A DNA stretch of 64,000 nt from Candidatus Korobacter versatilis (GCA_016185395.1 JACPNR010000012.1:1-64000); one strand, 5' to 3'. Shown: positions 26,293 to 36,022, numbered from the stretch's first letter. Notes: generated from the letters alone by a model not told the origin. Made by a program: numbers and translations.

Positions 26293-27027
26293 GTGTCCGA
26301 CCCAACGCCCGCCATCGCAGACGACGCCGCGCCCTCCGGCGCATCGCGCGGCACATCGCGCGGCACATCGCGCAACCCCTTCCTCACCCGCTTTGCCGGA
26401 TCGGCCGCCGCGCTCATCCTGCGCCTCATCGGCATCACCTTGCGCGTCACGGTTTCGATCGAGGAGGGCGGCCCGCCCAGTTTCTACGTTCCGGCAGCGG
26501 TCTACAGCTTCTGGCACCGCTGCATCCTGCCGGCCACGTGGCAGTATCGCGGACGCGATATCGGCGTGATGACCTCGCAAAGTGAAGACGGCGAGTACAT
26601 CGCGCGCACCATCGACAAGTTCGGCTTTCTCCCCGTTCGCGGTTCGAGCTCCCGCGGCGGCGCGCGCGCCTTGCTCGAGATGCGCCAGCTCGTCGAGGCC
26701 GGACACACCGTCGCCTTCACCATCGACGGCCCCCGCGGCCCCAAGTACCTCGCCAAGCCCGGCCCCGTGCTGCTGGCGAAGTCCACGCAGAAGCCCATGC
26801 TCGCCTTCCACTTCGCCGTCGATCGCGCCTGGGTGCTCAACACCTGGGACGAGTTCATCATCCCCAAGCCGTTCGCGCGCGTGCTGCTGCGCGTGAGCCG
26901 CTACATGTGGGTCCCCGCCGGCGCCGACGATGCCACCATGCAGCGCCATCATCAGGACTTGCAGGAGTCGCTCGACCGCGTCCGAGTCTTCGCGGAAGAA
27001 AACCTGCGTACGCTCACCCGTCCTTGA
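26293..27027 (+). CDS. DUF374 family lysophospholipid acyltransferase-like protein
   Basis: The protein (244 residues from GTG 26293) has a hydrophobic N-terminal anchor (FAGSAAALILRLIGITLRVT) and DUF374 landmarks: SFWHRCILPATW, SQSEDGEYIARTI, PVRGSSSRGGARALLEM, FTIDGPRGPKYLAKPG. These correspond to acyltransferase-fold motifs that bind the acyl donor and lipid. Related proteins act on lipid A or phospholipids in the inner membrane; the substrate here is inferred only. The GTG is chosen because upstream codons lie in an intergenic repeat (ATTCCGAGCGAAGCGAGG, 26217-26234). Confidence 0.8.
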   Translation: MSDPTPAIADDAAPSGASRGTSRGTSRNPFLTRFAGSAAALILRLIGITLRVTVSIEEGGPPSFYVPAAVYSFWHRCILPATWQYRGRDIGVMTSQSEDGEYIARTIDKFGFLPVRGSSSRGGARALLEMRQLVEAGHTVAFTIDGPRGPKYLAKPGPVLLAKSTQKPMLAFHFAVDRAWVLNTWDEFIIPKPFARVLLRVSRYMWVPAGADDATMQRHHQDLQESLDRVRVFAEENLRTLTRP

Positions 27028-27070
27028 CGCGCATCCGCACTCGCTTGAGTGGTGCATACCGCCGGCACGT

Positions 27071-27185
27071 GTCACGCTGAGCGGAGCGTCCGCCGCGGCG
27101 GACGCTTAGTCGAAGCATCCCTACCGCCAACGAAAATCCTCCGTGAGCGCCTTCGTGTCACCTTCGTGTCCTTCGTGTGACGCTT
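27071..27185. repeat. Dispersed intergenic repeats upstream of the cobalamin riboswitch
   Basis: The stretch GTCACGCTGAGCGGAGCG... with an inserted GTCCGCCGCGGCGGAC palindrome, followed by TAGTCGAAGCATCCC, is a type seen widely in environmental genomes. It is followed at 27145-27182 by CTTCGTGTCACCTTCGTGTC, a member of the CCTTCGTG family found seven more times in this window. No gene is seen between 27028 and the riboswitch. Confidence 0.6.
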
Positions 27186-27224
27186 TTGACTTTTCCCGGC
27201 GTCTGCCTTACAGTCCCTTCGCCG

Positions 27225-27435
27225 GCCCGACCGGCTCGTTCTTTGGCAACTTTCCTTTGGTTCGCGCGCTCGTCCGCCTAGGCGGACAAGCAGGGAAGCG
27301 GGTGAGACTCCCGCGCTGCCGCGCAACTGTCAGGAGGACCTTCCGTCCGCCACTGTCCCGCTTTTGCGGGACGGGAAGGCGTGCGGACCGGGCGCAACAT
27401 CGTCCACGTCCTCGTAAAGCCAGGAGACCGGCGCG
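27225..27435 (+). promoter_or_regulatory. Cobalamin (B12) riboswitch
   Basis: The leader of the TonB receptor gene contains the conserved core CAGGGAAGCGGGTGAGACTC with CTGCCGCGCAACTGT (27291-27330) and the B12 box AAGCCAGGAGACC at 27417-27429. Between them is a strong CCCGCTTTTGCGGG hairpin region (peripheral arm). Such riboswitches bind adenosyl- or methyl-cobalamin and turn off expression of B12 uptake genes. The box is followed about 35 bases later by the ribosome-binding site, so control of translation is plausible. Outer boundaries are approximate. Confidence 0.93.
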
Positions 27436-27477
27436 GACCGCAATCGCCACCCCTTTCGCGTGCAAAGGAGGAACCAC

Positions 27478-29679
27478 GTGCGTTCCCGTCTCTTCGTCGT
27501 ACTTTCCCTGCTGTTCATCCTTCCCGCGGCGTTTGCCGCTTCGCTCACCGTCACCGTCACCGATCCGCACCACGCCGCCGTCAGCGGCGCCCGCGTCACC
27601 GCGTTTCGCGGCAAGTCCGTCGCCGCCATCCGCCAGACGTCGTCCGCCGGCGCTGCCACGTTCGACCTCGCCGACGGCGCTTATCGTGTGGAAGTCCTCG
27701 CGCCCGGCTTCGCGCCCATGTCACTCACCGCCGCCCTGCCTGGCGATGCCACGCTCGCCGCGCAGCTCGCCATCGCCGTCCCGTCGGAAACCGTCAACGT
27801 CACCGCCGCCGGCACGCCGCTCGCCGCCGAAAGTTCCGGCTCGCTGGTCGCAACGCTCGGCGCGCGCGAACTCGATCTGCTCCAGCCGGTCGCGGCTGCG
27901 GACGCCATCCGCTTCCTCCCCGGCGCCGTCGTCAACACCTCCGGACGCCGCGGCGGCCAGGCCTCGCTCTTCGTCCGCGGCGGCGAGTCCAACTACAACA
28001 AGGTCATCCTCGATGGCGTTCCCGTCGACGATCCCGGCGGCTTCTTTGACTTCGGCGTCGTGCCCATGTTCCAGGTCGACCGCCTCGAATTCTTCCGTGG
28101 CGCGCAGAGCGTGCTCTACGGCTCCGACGCGATGACCAGCGTGATCCAGACGTGGAGCGCCACCGGCTCGACACGCCTTCCCGAACTGCGCCTCGGTGCG
28201 GATGGCGGCACGTTCTCCACCGCGCGCGGATACGCCTCGCTCGCTGGCGCCTGGCAGCGCCTCGACTACAACCTCTTCGCCGACCAGACCCGCACCGATG
28301 GCCAGGGCGTCAACGACGCCTATTCCAACTCCGGGCAAGGCGGCAACGTCGGCATCCAGTTCGGTCCGCGTGCCGTGCTGCGCCTCCGCGCCCGCCACTC
28401 CAACAGCCGCGCCGGCGTGCAGGGCGCGTGGGATTACAACGGCACGCCGTTCTTTACGCCCGACACCGACCAGCGCGCGCGCCAGAATAACTTCCTCGGC
28501 TCCGCCGAACTCACCGTGCAGGCGCCCACGCGCCTTACGCACACCTTCCGCGTCTTCGAGTACTCGCATCGCCGCTTCAATGAAGACAGCTTCGTCGACC
28601 CCGGTCGCGTCCTCTTCCCGTTCCCACCGTTCTTTTGCGGTTTGGATTGCCCCTTCCAGGCGTTCGCGAATCTCAATCGCGCCGGCTTCGACTACCAGGG
28701 CGACTACCAGCCCACGGAATATCTCCGCGCCACGTTCGGCTACGAGTTTGAAGATGAGCACGGCGCGATCGGCGAGTTGCTCGGCAGCTCGGTGAGCCGC
28801 GGGCTCCGCCGCAACCACGCAGTCTGGGCGCAGACGCTGCTGCAATGGAAGCGCGTCAGCTTCACGCCCGGCTTCCGCTACGTGCACAACGAGAGTTTCG
28901 GAGACCGCGTCGTCCCGCGCGTCGCGCTCAGCCTGCTCGCGTTCCGCGGAGGAGAGACGTTCAGCGGCACGCGCTTGCGCTTCGTCTACTCCGAGGGCAT
29001 TAAGGCGCCGAGCTTCGAGGAATCTTTCGGACAGGGCGGCGGTTTCCCCATCCTGCCCAACCCCGCGCTCAAGCCCGAGCAGGCCACTTCATTCGAGACC
29101 GGCGTACAGCAATCATTCGCCGGCGGCAAGTACTCCGCGTCCGCGACCTACTTCCACAACCTCTTCCGCGACAACATCGATTTCTCGCTCGATCCCTGTT
29201 TTTGCCAGGGACAATACGTCAACGTGAACCGCGTGCTTGCGCACGGCGCCGAGTTCGAGCTCCACGCGCGCTTCACCGCGCGCCTCACTGCCACCGCGGG
29301 ATACACCTATCTCTCCTCGCAGATCCTGGAAGCGCCCTTCGCTTTCGATCCGCTGCTCGCCGCCGGCCAGCCTTTGCTCCGCCGCCCGAAGCATTCCGGC
29401 TCGCTCATCCTCGCGTATGCGGCGAAGCGCTGGGGAGCGGATGCGGCCGGTACGTTCATCGGTCCGCGGCGCGATTCCGATTTCCTCGGCTTTGGCATCG
29501 ACCACGCCGCCGGATACGCGCGTTTCGACTTCGGTGGCTGGTACGCCATCGACCGCCACGTCACCGCGTACGCCAACGTGGAGAACGCCACCAACCGGCG
29601 TTATCAGGAAGTGGTGGGATATCCGGCGCTCAAGGCGAACTTCCGTGCCGGACTGCGCTTCGTTATCGGCGGTGAGTGA
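27478..29679 (+). CDS. btuB: BtuB-like TonB-dependent receptor (probable cobalamin transporter)
   Basis: The 733-residue protein starts at GTG 27478 with AAAGGAGGA upstream. It has a signal peptide (RSRLFVVLSLLFILPAAFAA), a CarbopepD-like domain (LTVTVTDPHHAAVSGARVTA), a plug domain (FVRGGESNYNKVILDGVPVD ... LEFFRGAQSVLYGSDAM) and an outer-membrane beta-barrel ending NVENATNRRYQEVVGYPALK. The last residue is Glu, not the usual Phe. The upstream cobalamin riboswitch is the main reason for calling cobalamin as substrate. No btuFCD genes are in the window. The 3' end overlaps the convergent aldolase gene by 17 bases. Confidence 0.85.
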   Translation: MRSRLFVVLSLLFILPAAFAASLTVTVTDPHHAAVSGARVTAFRGKSVAAIRQTSSAGAATFDLADGAYRVEVLAPGFAPMSLTAALPGDATLAAQLAIAVPSETVNVTAAGTPLAAESSGSLVATLGARELDLLQPVAAADAIRFLPGAVVNTSGRRGGQASLFVRGGESNYNKVILDGVPVDDPGGFFDFGVVPMFQVDRLEFFRGAQSVLYGSDAMTSVIQTWSATGSTRLPELRLGADGGTFSTARGYASLAGAWQRLDYNLFADQTRTDGQGVNDAYSNSGQGGNVGIQFGPRAVLRLRARHSNSRAGVQGAWDYNGTPFFTPDTDQRARQNNFLGSAELTVQAPTRLTHTFRVFEYSHRRFNEDSFVDPGRVLFPFPPFFCGLDCPFQAFANLNRAGFDYQGDYQPTEYLRATFGYEFEDEHGAIGELLGSSVSRGLRRNHAVWAQTLLQWKRVSFTPGFRYVHNESFGDRVVPRVALSLLAFRGGETFSGTRLRFVYSEGIKAPSFEESFGQGGGFPILPNPALKPEQATSFETGVQQSFAGGKYSASATYFHNLFRDNIDFSLDPCFCQGQYVNVNRVLAHGAEFELHARFTARLTATAGYTYLSSQILEAPFAFDPLLAAGQPLLRRPKHSGSLILAYAAKRWGADAAGTFIGPRRDSDFLGFGIDHAAGYARFDFGGWYAIDRHVTAYANVENATNRRYQEVVGYPALKANFRAGLRFVIGGE

Positions 29680-30511
29680 TGAGGCGGGCGGAAGCGAGGA
29701 AGAGCGCGAGCGCGCTGTAGATCAGCCGTTTCGATTCGCGGAAGGCGTCGCGAAAGCTGCGCAGCGGGCGCGTCGGCACGCTGTTGCCGTTGCGGTGCCC
29801 GTTCTTCTGCGGAGACATGGCCGCCGTCGAGGTCACGCCGGCGTACTTCTGCCGCGCCAGCAGCAACTTCGAGACCTCCGCATCGTTCAGCAGTTGCGGC
29901 GTGCCCAGCGTCTGGCACACCACGCTGATCTTCGCGAAGTGCTCGACCGTCTCCATCTTCATGTACGCCTTCTCCAGCTCTTCCGCGTACGCGACCACGC
30001 CGTGGTTCGCCATCAGGATGGCGTCGTAATCTCCCACCAGGGGCTCGAGCGCTTCCGCCAGCTCCGGCGTCCCCGGCGTGGCGTACTTCGCCAGCGGTAC
30101 GCAGCCCAGCGCGACCACGATCTCTGAGACCAGCGGCTGGTCGAGCGGCTGTCCGCAGGCCGCGAAGCCGGTCGCCGTCGGCGGGTGCGCGTGCACCACC
30201 GCGTGGATGTCCGGACGTATCTGGTAGATCAGCAGGTGCATGCCGATCTCGCTGGTCACGCCGCGCCGGCCGGATATCTGCCGGCCATTCTGATCGACGA
30301 CCGCCATGTCGTCGGCTTCCATCATGCTCTTGCACATGCCCGTGGGCGTCACCAGGATGTTGCCGTCGCCCAGGCGCACGGACAGATTGCCGTCCGTCGC
30401 GGCCACAAAGCCGCGCTCGTGCAGCATCTTGCCGAACCGGCAAATCTCTTCGCGATACTGGCGCTCACTCTTCAAACGTGCCTCGGAAACCGCCCCTTTA
30501 CCGCCGTCCAT
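29663..30511 (-). CDS. Class II aldolase/adducin family protein
   Basis: From ATG 30511 the product has 282 residues. It carries the fuculose-phosphate aldolase-like pattern: FVAATDGNLSVRL, ILVTPTGMCKSMME, the zinc-binding HAVVHAHPPTATGFA and a later ILMANHGVVAYAE. These histidines normally bind the metal that polarises a sugar-phosphate carbonyl. Substrates in the family range from fuculose- and ribulose-phosphate to methylthioribulose-phosphate. The ~50 C-terminal residues (from PQKNGHRNGNSV) are an unusual tail with a hydrophobic stretch (RLIYSALALFLASARLI). An upstream ATG at 30562 is an alternative start. Confidence 0.85.
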   Translation of the reverse strand: MDGGKGAVSEARLKSERQYREEICRFGKMLHERGFVAATDGNLSVRLGDGNILVTPTGMCKSMMEADDMAVVDQNGRQISGRRGVTSEIGMHLLIYQIRPDIHAVVHAHPPTATGFAACGQPLDQPLVSEIVVALGCVPLAKYATPGTPELAEALEPLVGDYDAILMANHGVVAYAEELEKAYMKMETVEHFAKISVVCQTLGTPQLLNDAEVSKLLLARQKYAGVTSTAAMSPQKNGHRNGNSVPTRPLRSFRDAFRESKRLIYSALALFLASARLITHRR

Positions 30512-30618
30512 CCTACCCCACCGGCCACGCTCCGACAATCCACGGAGATTGGTGGATAGCATGCTTCCCCGTGTCAGATTCTGCCATTCCGGCCAACCCC
30601 CTATAATCCCCTTTGTTC

Positions 30619-31740
30619 ATGCTTGTTCGCGACTTCCACTTCCATCTTCCCGCAGGACTCATCGCCCAGCAGCCGCTGGCGGACCGCGCCGCCTCCCGCC
30701 TGCTCCACCTCGATCGGGCCTCCGGCCGCATCGCCGATCGCGCCTTCCGCGACCTGCCCGGCCTGCTTCGTCCCGACGACCTGCTTGTCTTCAACGACAC
30801 GCGCGTCTTCCCCGCGCGGCTCTACGGACGCCGCTCCGGCGCCCGCTCCCAGCCGGTCTCGCCGAATAATCCCGCAGCCAAAGGGTTCCTCCAGGGCCGC
30901 GTCGAGGTCCTGCTGACCAAGCGGCTCACGGGCCTATCCGGAAACCGGGAACCGGAAACGGAAAACGAACTCTGGTCCGCCCTCGTCCGGCCCGGCCGTA
31001 AGATCGGTGTCGGCGAGCGCCTGACGTTTGGAGAAGGGAACGACGAGCTCCACGCCGAGGTCACCGCCCGTGGCGAGTTCGGCGAGCGCACTCTGCGCTT
31101 CGAGTCCGTGGCGGACTTCTTCGCCGCCCTCGACCGCATCGGACACGTCCCGCTGCCGCCGTACATCGCCCGCGCGGATTCCGCCGCCGACCGCGGGCGC
31201 TACCAGACCATCTACGCTCGTGCCCGTGGCTCCGTCGCCGCACCGACCGCCGGCCTGCACTTCACGCCCGGGATATTTGACCAGCTCCGCGCCCGCGGCA
31301 TCGAGATGGCAAACATCACGCTGCATGTCGGCCTGGGGACTTTCCAGCCCGTCCACGCCGAGCGCGTGGAGGACCACAAGCTCCACACCGAGTCCTATTC
31401 CATCGCGCTCGAAACGGCTGCGCAGATCAACGCCGCTCTCGCCGCCAAGCGCCGCATCGTCGCCGTCGGAACCACCACCGTCCGCACACTGGAGTTCGTG
31501 GCCTCGCAAAACGATGGCCGGATCGTCTCCAGCACCGGCGAGGCGGACATCTTTATCTTTCCCGGCTTCCGTTTCCGCGCGGTCGGCGCGCTGCTCACCA
31601 ACTTCCATCTGCCCGAGTCCACCCTGCTCATGCTCGTCTCCGCCTTCGCCGGACGCGACCACACCCTCGCCGCGTACCAGCATGCCGTCCGCGAAAAATA
31701 CCGCTTCTACTCCTACGGCGACTGTATGTTCATCGGGTAG
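30619..31740 (+). CDS. queA: tRNA preQ1(34) S-adenosylmethionine ribosyltransferase-isomerase
   Basis: The 373-residue protein makes epoxyqueuosine from preQ1 in tRNA using S-adenosylmethionine. Family motifs are present: [77 protein letters not shown] and [23 protein letters not shown] 30619 gives the family start ([11 protein letters not shown]). An insert near residues 80-115 ([20 protein letters not shown] ... NREPETENE) is low-conservation. The TAG stop lies inside a GTAGCGCCGGCG intergenic repeat. Confidence 0.96.
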   Translation: MLVRDFHFHLPAGLIAQQPLADRAASRLLHLDRASGRIADRAFRDLPGLLRPDDLLVFNDTRVFPARLYGRRSGARSQPVSPNNPAAKGFLQGRVEVLLTKRLTGLSGNREPETENELWSALVRPGRKIGVGERLTFGEGNDELHAEVTARGEFGERTLRFESVADFFAALDRIGHVPLPPYIARADSAADRGRYQTIYARARGSVAAPTAGLHFTPGIFDQLRARGIEMANITLHVGLGTFQPVHAERVEDHKLHTESYSIALETAAQINAALAAKRRIVAVGTTTVRTLEFVASQNDGRIVSSTGEADIFIFPGFRFRAVGALLTNFHLPESTLLMLVSAFAGRDHTLAAYQHAVREKYRFYSYGDCMFIG

Positions 31741-31772
31741 CGCCGGCGTCTCGCCGGCTGTAGCGGTGGCAT
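31738..31772. repeat. GTAGCGCCGGCG palindromic repeat containing the queA stop
   Basis: The sequence TAGCGCCGGCGTCTCGCCGG repeats the unit at 20967-20992 with one change and forms a GCCGGCG/CGCCGGC stem. The queA TAG stop codon is the first three bases of the unit. A GCGGTGGCATCCTGCC stretch follows. Confidence 0.7.
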
Positions 31773-31831
31773 CCTGCCGCCGCTGCCTTTGACTTCCTTC
31801 CCCGCCTGTTCTCGTTTACTGTTCTCGACGG

Positions 31832-33082
31832 ATGACGCCTCCGCATAAGGGTCAACGCTCCAAGTCCCACTGGCACGCCGTCACCGCCGGCTTCCTCGGC
31901 TGGACGCTCGACGCCTTCGACTTCTTCGTTGTCGTATTCCTCGTCGACACCCTCGCGCTCCGCTTCGGCGTGGCGAAGGCCGCCATCATCGCCACCATCG
32001 GCGCCACGCTCATCATGCGTCCCGTCGGCGCGCTGCTCTTCGGCCTGCTCGCCGACCGCTTCGGACGCCGCGCGCCGCTCATGGGCAACGTCATCCTTTA
32101 TTCGCTGCTCGCGCTGCTCTGCGGCTTCTCCACCAACTACGTGATGTTCCTCATCCTGCGCTCGCTCTTCGGCATTGCGATGGGTGGCGAGTGGGGCGTG
32201 GGCGCGTCGCTTGCGATGGAAGCCGCGCCGCCGCGCTGGCGTGGCGTGCTCAGCGGCATCCTCCAATCCGGATACTCCATCGGCTACCTGCTCGCCGCAC
32301 TTGCCGTGCGCGTCATCCTGCCGAATCTTCCCGCCGCGTCCGGGTGGCGCTGGATGTTCTGGATCGGCGGCCTGCCCGCGCTGCTCGCGCTCTACATCCG
32401 CATGCACGTGCCGGAATCCGCCGCCTGGGAGCAGCACAGACAGCCCAGCTTCGTCGCCGTGCTGCACACCGCCGCGCGCCACTGGAAGCTCTTCGCTTAC
32501 CTCTGCCTCATGATGACGCTCTTCATGTTCCTCTCGCACGGCACGCAGGACCTCTACCCCGACTTCCTCAAGGGCGAGTTCCACGTTTCCACCACGCGCG
32601 CCGCGGACATCGCCATCCTCTACAACATCGGCGCCGTCATCGGGGCCATCATCTTCGGACAACTTTCTGAGGGATTCGGACGCCGCTACTCCATCGCCAG
32701 CGCGCTCTCGCTCTCGCTTGCCGTCGTCCCACTCTGGGCGTTTGGCGACACGCTGCTCAAGGTCACGCTCGGCGCCTTCTTGATGCAGGTCGGCGTGCAG
32801 GGCGCGTGGGGCATCGTCCCCGCACACTTGAACGAGGTCTCACCCGATGGCGCTCGCGGACTCGTCCCCGGCCTCGCCTATCAGATGGGCATCCTCTTCG
32901 CCGCTGGCACCAGCACCATCGAATACGCGCTCCGCTCGCGCATCGGATACCGCTGGGCCCTCGCCTCCTTCGAACTCACCACCATCATCCTGCTCGGCAT
33001 CGTCGTCCTCCTCGGCCGCGAGCAAAAAGGGAAGAGCTTCCTCCGCGCGCCCGCGGACGAACTGGTCGTTCCCACTTCCTGA
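31832..33082 (+). CDS. MFS transporter, metabolite:H+ symporter type
   Basis: The 416-residue protein has 12 predicted membrane segments. The MFS loop 2-3 motif is present as GLLADRFGRRAPLMGNVIL, and the second-half equivalent as GQLSEGFGRRYSIASALS. The patterns WTLDAFDFFVVVFLVDTLA and FGIAMGGEWGVGASLAMEAA are typical of the sugar-acid/carboxylate symporters (sialate, lactate, shikimate types). Substrate is not predictable from the sequence. It lies between queA and polA with its own upstream spacer containing a palindromic repeat. Confidence 0.88.
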   Translation: MTPPHKGQRSKSHWHAVTAGFLGWTLDAFDFFVVVFLVDTLALRFGVAKAAIIATIGATLIMRPVGALLFGLLADRFGRRAPLMGNVILYSLLALLCGFSTNYVMFLILRSLFGIAMGGEWGVGASLAMEAAPPRWRGVLSGILQSGYSIGYLLAALAVRVILPNLPAASGWRWMFWIGGLPALLALYIRMHVPESAAWEQHRQPSFVAVLHTAARHWKLFAYLCLMMTLFMFLSHGTQDLYPDFLKGEFHVSTTRAADIAILYNIGAVIGAIIFGQLSEGFGRRYSIASALSLSLAVVPLWAFGDTLLKVTLGAFLMQVGVQGAWGIVPAHLNEVSPDGARGLVPGLAYQMGILFAAGTSTIEYALRSRIGYRWALASFELTTIILLGIVVLLGREQKGKSFLRAPADELVVPTS

Positions 33083-33091
33083 CCAGCATTC

Positions 33092-33122
33092 CTTTGTGTT
33101 ACTTCGTGCCCTTCGTGGTTAA
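33092..33122. repeat. CTTCGTG-type intergenic repeat
   Basis: TTACTTCGTGCCCTTCGTGG followed by TTAACG is a three-unit member of the CCTTCGTG/CACGAAGG family (units 9-10 bp apart). Other members are at 27145, 45493, 49080, 49689, 49799, 60440 and 63438. Confidence 0.75.
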
Positions 33123-33148
33123 CGTTTTTCGCTGCTATCCTTGCAGCA

Positions 33149-36022
33149 ATGCCCAACACCCGCATCTCGCGACAGAAGCGCGCCGAGCGCGAAAAGGCCA
33201 GCGTCATCGCTGATGTCCCGGTCGAAAACCTGGCGGAGAAGTCCGCCGCCGCGCCCGCCAGCGGCACGCCGCCAAAAGATTCGGGCAAGGGCCGCGTCTT
33301 CCTCATCGACGCCATGTCCTTCATCTTCCGCGCCTACCACGCGATGTCGCGCCAGCGGCCCATGTCCACGCGCACCGGCGTCCCCACGGCGGCGACCTAT
33401 GTATTCGTGAACATGCTGCGCAAGCTGCGTGCCGATTTCTCTCCTGAGCACATCGCCGCCGTCTACGACGTTGCCGCGCCCACTTTCCGCGACGAGCAGG
33501 CCAAGCAGATCACCAGCATCAAGAAGTTCGACTCCGCCACGCAGACCTACGTCGCGCACCCCTACGGCGGCTACAAAGCCAATCGCGCCGAGATGCCGCA
33601 GGACCTCGCCCAGCAGCTCCCGTACATCCGCCGCGCGCTCAATGCGTATTGCATTCCCATCCTCGAGCACGCCGGCTTCGAGGCCGACGACGTCATCGGC
33701 ACGCTCGCCCGCAAGGCCGCCGCCGAGTCCTATCCCGTCTACGTCGTCTCCAGCGATAAGGACATGCTCCAGCTCGTCAACGACAAGGTCTGCGTCCTCA
33801 ATCCGCCGAAGGACAACCTCATCTGCGACGCCGCCAAGGTCGAGGAGCTGCTCGGCGTCCGCCCCCAGCAGGTCGTGGACGTAATGGCGCTGCGCGGCGA
33901 TTCCATCGACAACATCCCCGGCGCGCCCGGTATCGGCGACAAGGGTTCCGTCGAGCTCATTAAGCGCTTTGGCACGGTCGACAACCTGCTCGCCCACGCC
34001 GGCGAAGTCGAGAAGAAGAGCTACCGCGAATCGCTCGAGCACAACCGCGAGGTCGTGCTCGCCAGCCGCGAGCTCGCGCGCATCGATACCAACGTGCAAG
34101 TCGAGTTCGATCCCGGCTCGATGACCGCCAACGATCCCGACGTCGAAGCCCTCCGCCAGCTCTTCACCGAGCTCGAGTTCACCACGCTGCTCAAGGAGCT
34201 GGTCGGCGAGGTCAAGCTCACGGAAGGCGACTACCGCGAAGCAGATTCGAAGTCCGCCGCGGACGTGGAAGCCGTGCTGAAGCACGTGAGCAAGAAGCAG
34301 CCACTCGCCTTCGCGCTTGAAGCCACCACCGCCGCCAGCATGACCAAAGACGAAGAAGAGGAAGTCGAGAACGAGTCCGGCACCCTTCCGCTCGTGCCCG
34401 TCTCGCTCGCCGCCGTGCAGGAGCCATCGCGCAAGGCCGCCATCTCCGCCCAGCAGGGCGTGGTGCTCTCACTTCCGCTCGACGACGACGCTGCCGCCAA
34501 CGCGCTAAAAAAAGCTCTCGCCGACCCGAAGCTCCCCAAGGCCGTCCACGATTATAAGTCGGCCATGCGCCGGCTCGGGCCGCGCGGCATCGCGCTCGCC
34601 GGCGTCGAGCACGATCCCATGCTGTACTCCTATCTCCTCGATCCCACCTACACCGCGCACGGGCTCAAGGAGATCGCCATTCGCCGCTTCAATCTCAACG
34701 TCTCCGGCACGGTCGCCGAGGCCGCGGACCTGACCCATCGCTTCGCTAGCCGACTGCGCGACGACGTCGAAAAAGAAAACCTCACCGGCGTCTACGACAC
34801 CATCGATCTGCCGCTCGTCCCCGTGCTCGCGCGCATGGAAGAGGCCGGCGTGAAGATCGATTGCGACGTCCTCGCCAGGATGTCCACGCGCCTCGAGCGC
34901 GAGGCCGAGGCCAAGGCCGGCGAGGTCTACGCCGCCTCGGGACAGCCCGACAAGTTCAACATCAATTCCCCCAAGCAGCTCGGCGACGTCCTCTTCAACA
35001 AGATGGCGCTGCCCAAGCCGGTGAAATACGGGAAAGGCAAGACCATCTCCACCGCGCAGGACGTGATGGAATCGCTCGCCGGGGAGCATCCCATCGCGCG
35101 CATGGTGCTCGACTACCGCCAGCTCACCAAGCTCAAGTCCACCTACGTGGACGCGCTGCCGCTCCTCTGCCATCCCGCGACCGGCCGCCTGCACACCACG
35201 TTCAACCAGGCCGCCACCGCCACCGGACGCCTCTCGTCCACCAATCCGAACCTGCAGAACATCCCTATCCGTTCGGAACTCGGCAAGGAGATCCGCGCGG
35301 CTTTTACCGCGGAACCCGGCCACGTCTTACTCGCCGCCGACTACTCGCAGATCGAGCTTCGCCTGCTCGCGCACTTCTCCGAAGACCCGCTGCTCATCGC
35401 GGCCTTCCAGCGCGGCGAAGACATCCACACGCTCACCGCCTCGCAGGTCTTCGGCGTGCCGCCCATGATGATGGACCCCGAGCATCGCCGCCGCGCCAAG
35501 GCCGTGAACTTCGGCATCGTCTACGGACTCTCCGCCTTCGGCCTTTCGCAACAACTCGGCATCGAGCAGAAAGAAGCCAAGCAGTTCATCGAGGCCTACT
35601 TCGCGAAGTACCAGGGCGTCCGCAAGTTCATCGACGCGACCCTCGACGCCGCCCGCCGCGAGCAAAAAGTCCGCACCCTCTTCGGGCGCACGCGCCCCAT
35701 CCCCGACATCCACTCCAAGAACCCCACCATGCGCGGCTTCGCCGAGCGCACCGCCGTCAATACCCCGCTGCAAGGCACCGCCGCCGACCTCATCAAGCTC
35801 GCGATGATCCGCATCGACGAAGAACTGCGCCGGCAGAAGCTCAAGTCGCGCATGACGCTGCAAGTGCACGACGAACTCGTCTTCGAGGTCCCTAACGACG
35901 AAGTCGACACCATGCGCGCGCTGGTGCGGGCAAGGATGGAGCACGTCCATCCGCTCCGCGTCCCGTTGGACGTTGACCTGGGCGTCGGCCCCAACTGGCG
36001 CGACTTGAACTTCGACGATTAA
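33149..36022 (+). CDS. polA: DNA polymerase I with degenerate 3'-5' exonuclease domain
   Basis: The 957-residue protein has a 5'-nuclease domain starting near residue 50 (FLIDAMSFIFRAYHAMSRQR, later GFEADDVIGTLARKA and GDSIDNIPGAPGIGDKG). The polymerase domain has TGRLSSTNPNLQNIPIRSEL, the catalytic ADYSQIELRLLAHFSEDPL (~residue 730), the O-helix RRRAKAVNFGIVYGLSAFG and MTLQVHDELVFEV. The middle domain has lost the DxE proofreading motif: the region reads LAFALEATTAASM (~residue 385) and continues into an acidic insertion. Proofreading is therefore probably absent. A 48-residue basic/Ala-rich N-terminal extension is unusual. It repairs DNA and processes Okazaki fragments. Confidence 0.95.
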   Translation: MPNTRISRQKRAEREKASVIADVPVENLAEKSAAAPASGTPPKDSGKGRVFLIDAMSFIFRAYHAMSRQRPMSTRTGVPTAATYVFVNMLRKLRADFSPEHIAAVYDVAAPTFRDEQAKQITSIKKFDSATQTYVAHPYGGYKANRAEMPQDLAQQLPYIRRALNAYCIPILEHAGFEADDVIGTLARKAAAESYPVYVVSSDKDMLQLVNDKVCVLNPPKDNLICDAAKVEELLGVRPQQVVDVMALRGDSIDNIPGAPGIGDKGSVELIKRFGTVDNLLAHAGEVEKKSYRESLEHNREVVLASRELARIDTNVQVEFDPGSMTANDPDVEALRQLFTELEFTTLLKELVGEVKLTEGDYREADSKSAADVEAVLKHVSKKQPLAFALEATTAASMTKDEEEEVENESGTLPLVPVSLAAVQEPSRKAAISAQQGVVLSLPLDDDAAANALKKALADPKLPKAVHDYKSAMRRLGPRGIALAGVEHDPMLYSYLLDPTYTAHGLKEIAIRRFNLNVSGTVAEAADLTHRFASRLRDDVEKENLTGVYDTIDLPLVPVLARMEEAGVKIDCDVLARMSTRLEREAEAKAGEVYAASGQPDKFNINSPKQLGDVLFNKMALPKPVKYGKGKTISTAQDVMESLAGEHPIARMVLDYRQLTKLKSTYVDALPLLCHPATGRLHTTFNQAATATGRLSSTNPNLQNIPIRSELGKEIRAAFTAEPGHVLLAADYSQIELRLLAHFSEDPLLIAAFQRGEDIHTLTASQVFGVPPMMMDPEHRRRAKAVNFGIVYGLSAFGLSQQLGIEQKEAKQFIEAYFAKYQGVRKFIDATLDAARREQKVRTLFGRTRPIPDIHSKNPTMRGFAERTAVNTPLQGTAADLIKLAMIRIDEELRRQKLKSRMTLQVHDELVFEVPNDEVDTMRALVRARMEHVHPLRVPLDVDLGVGPNWRDLNFDD

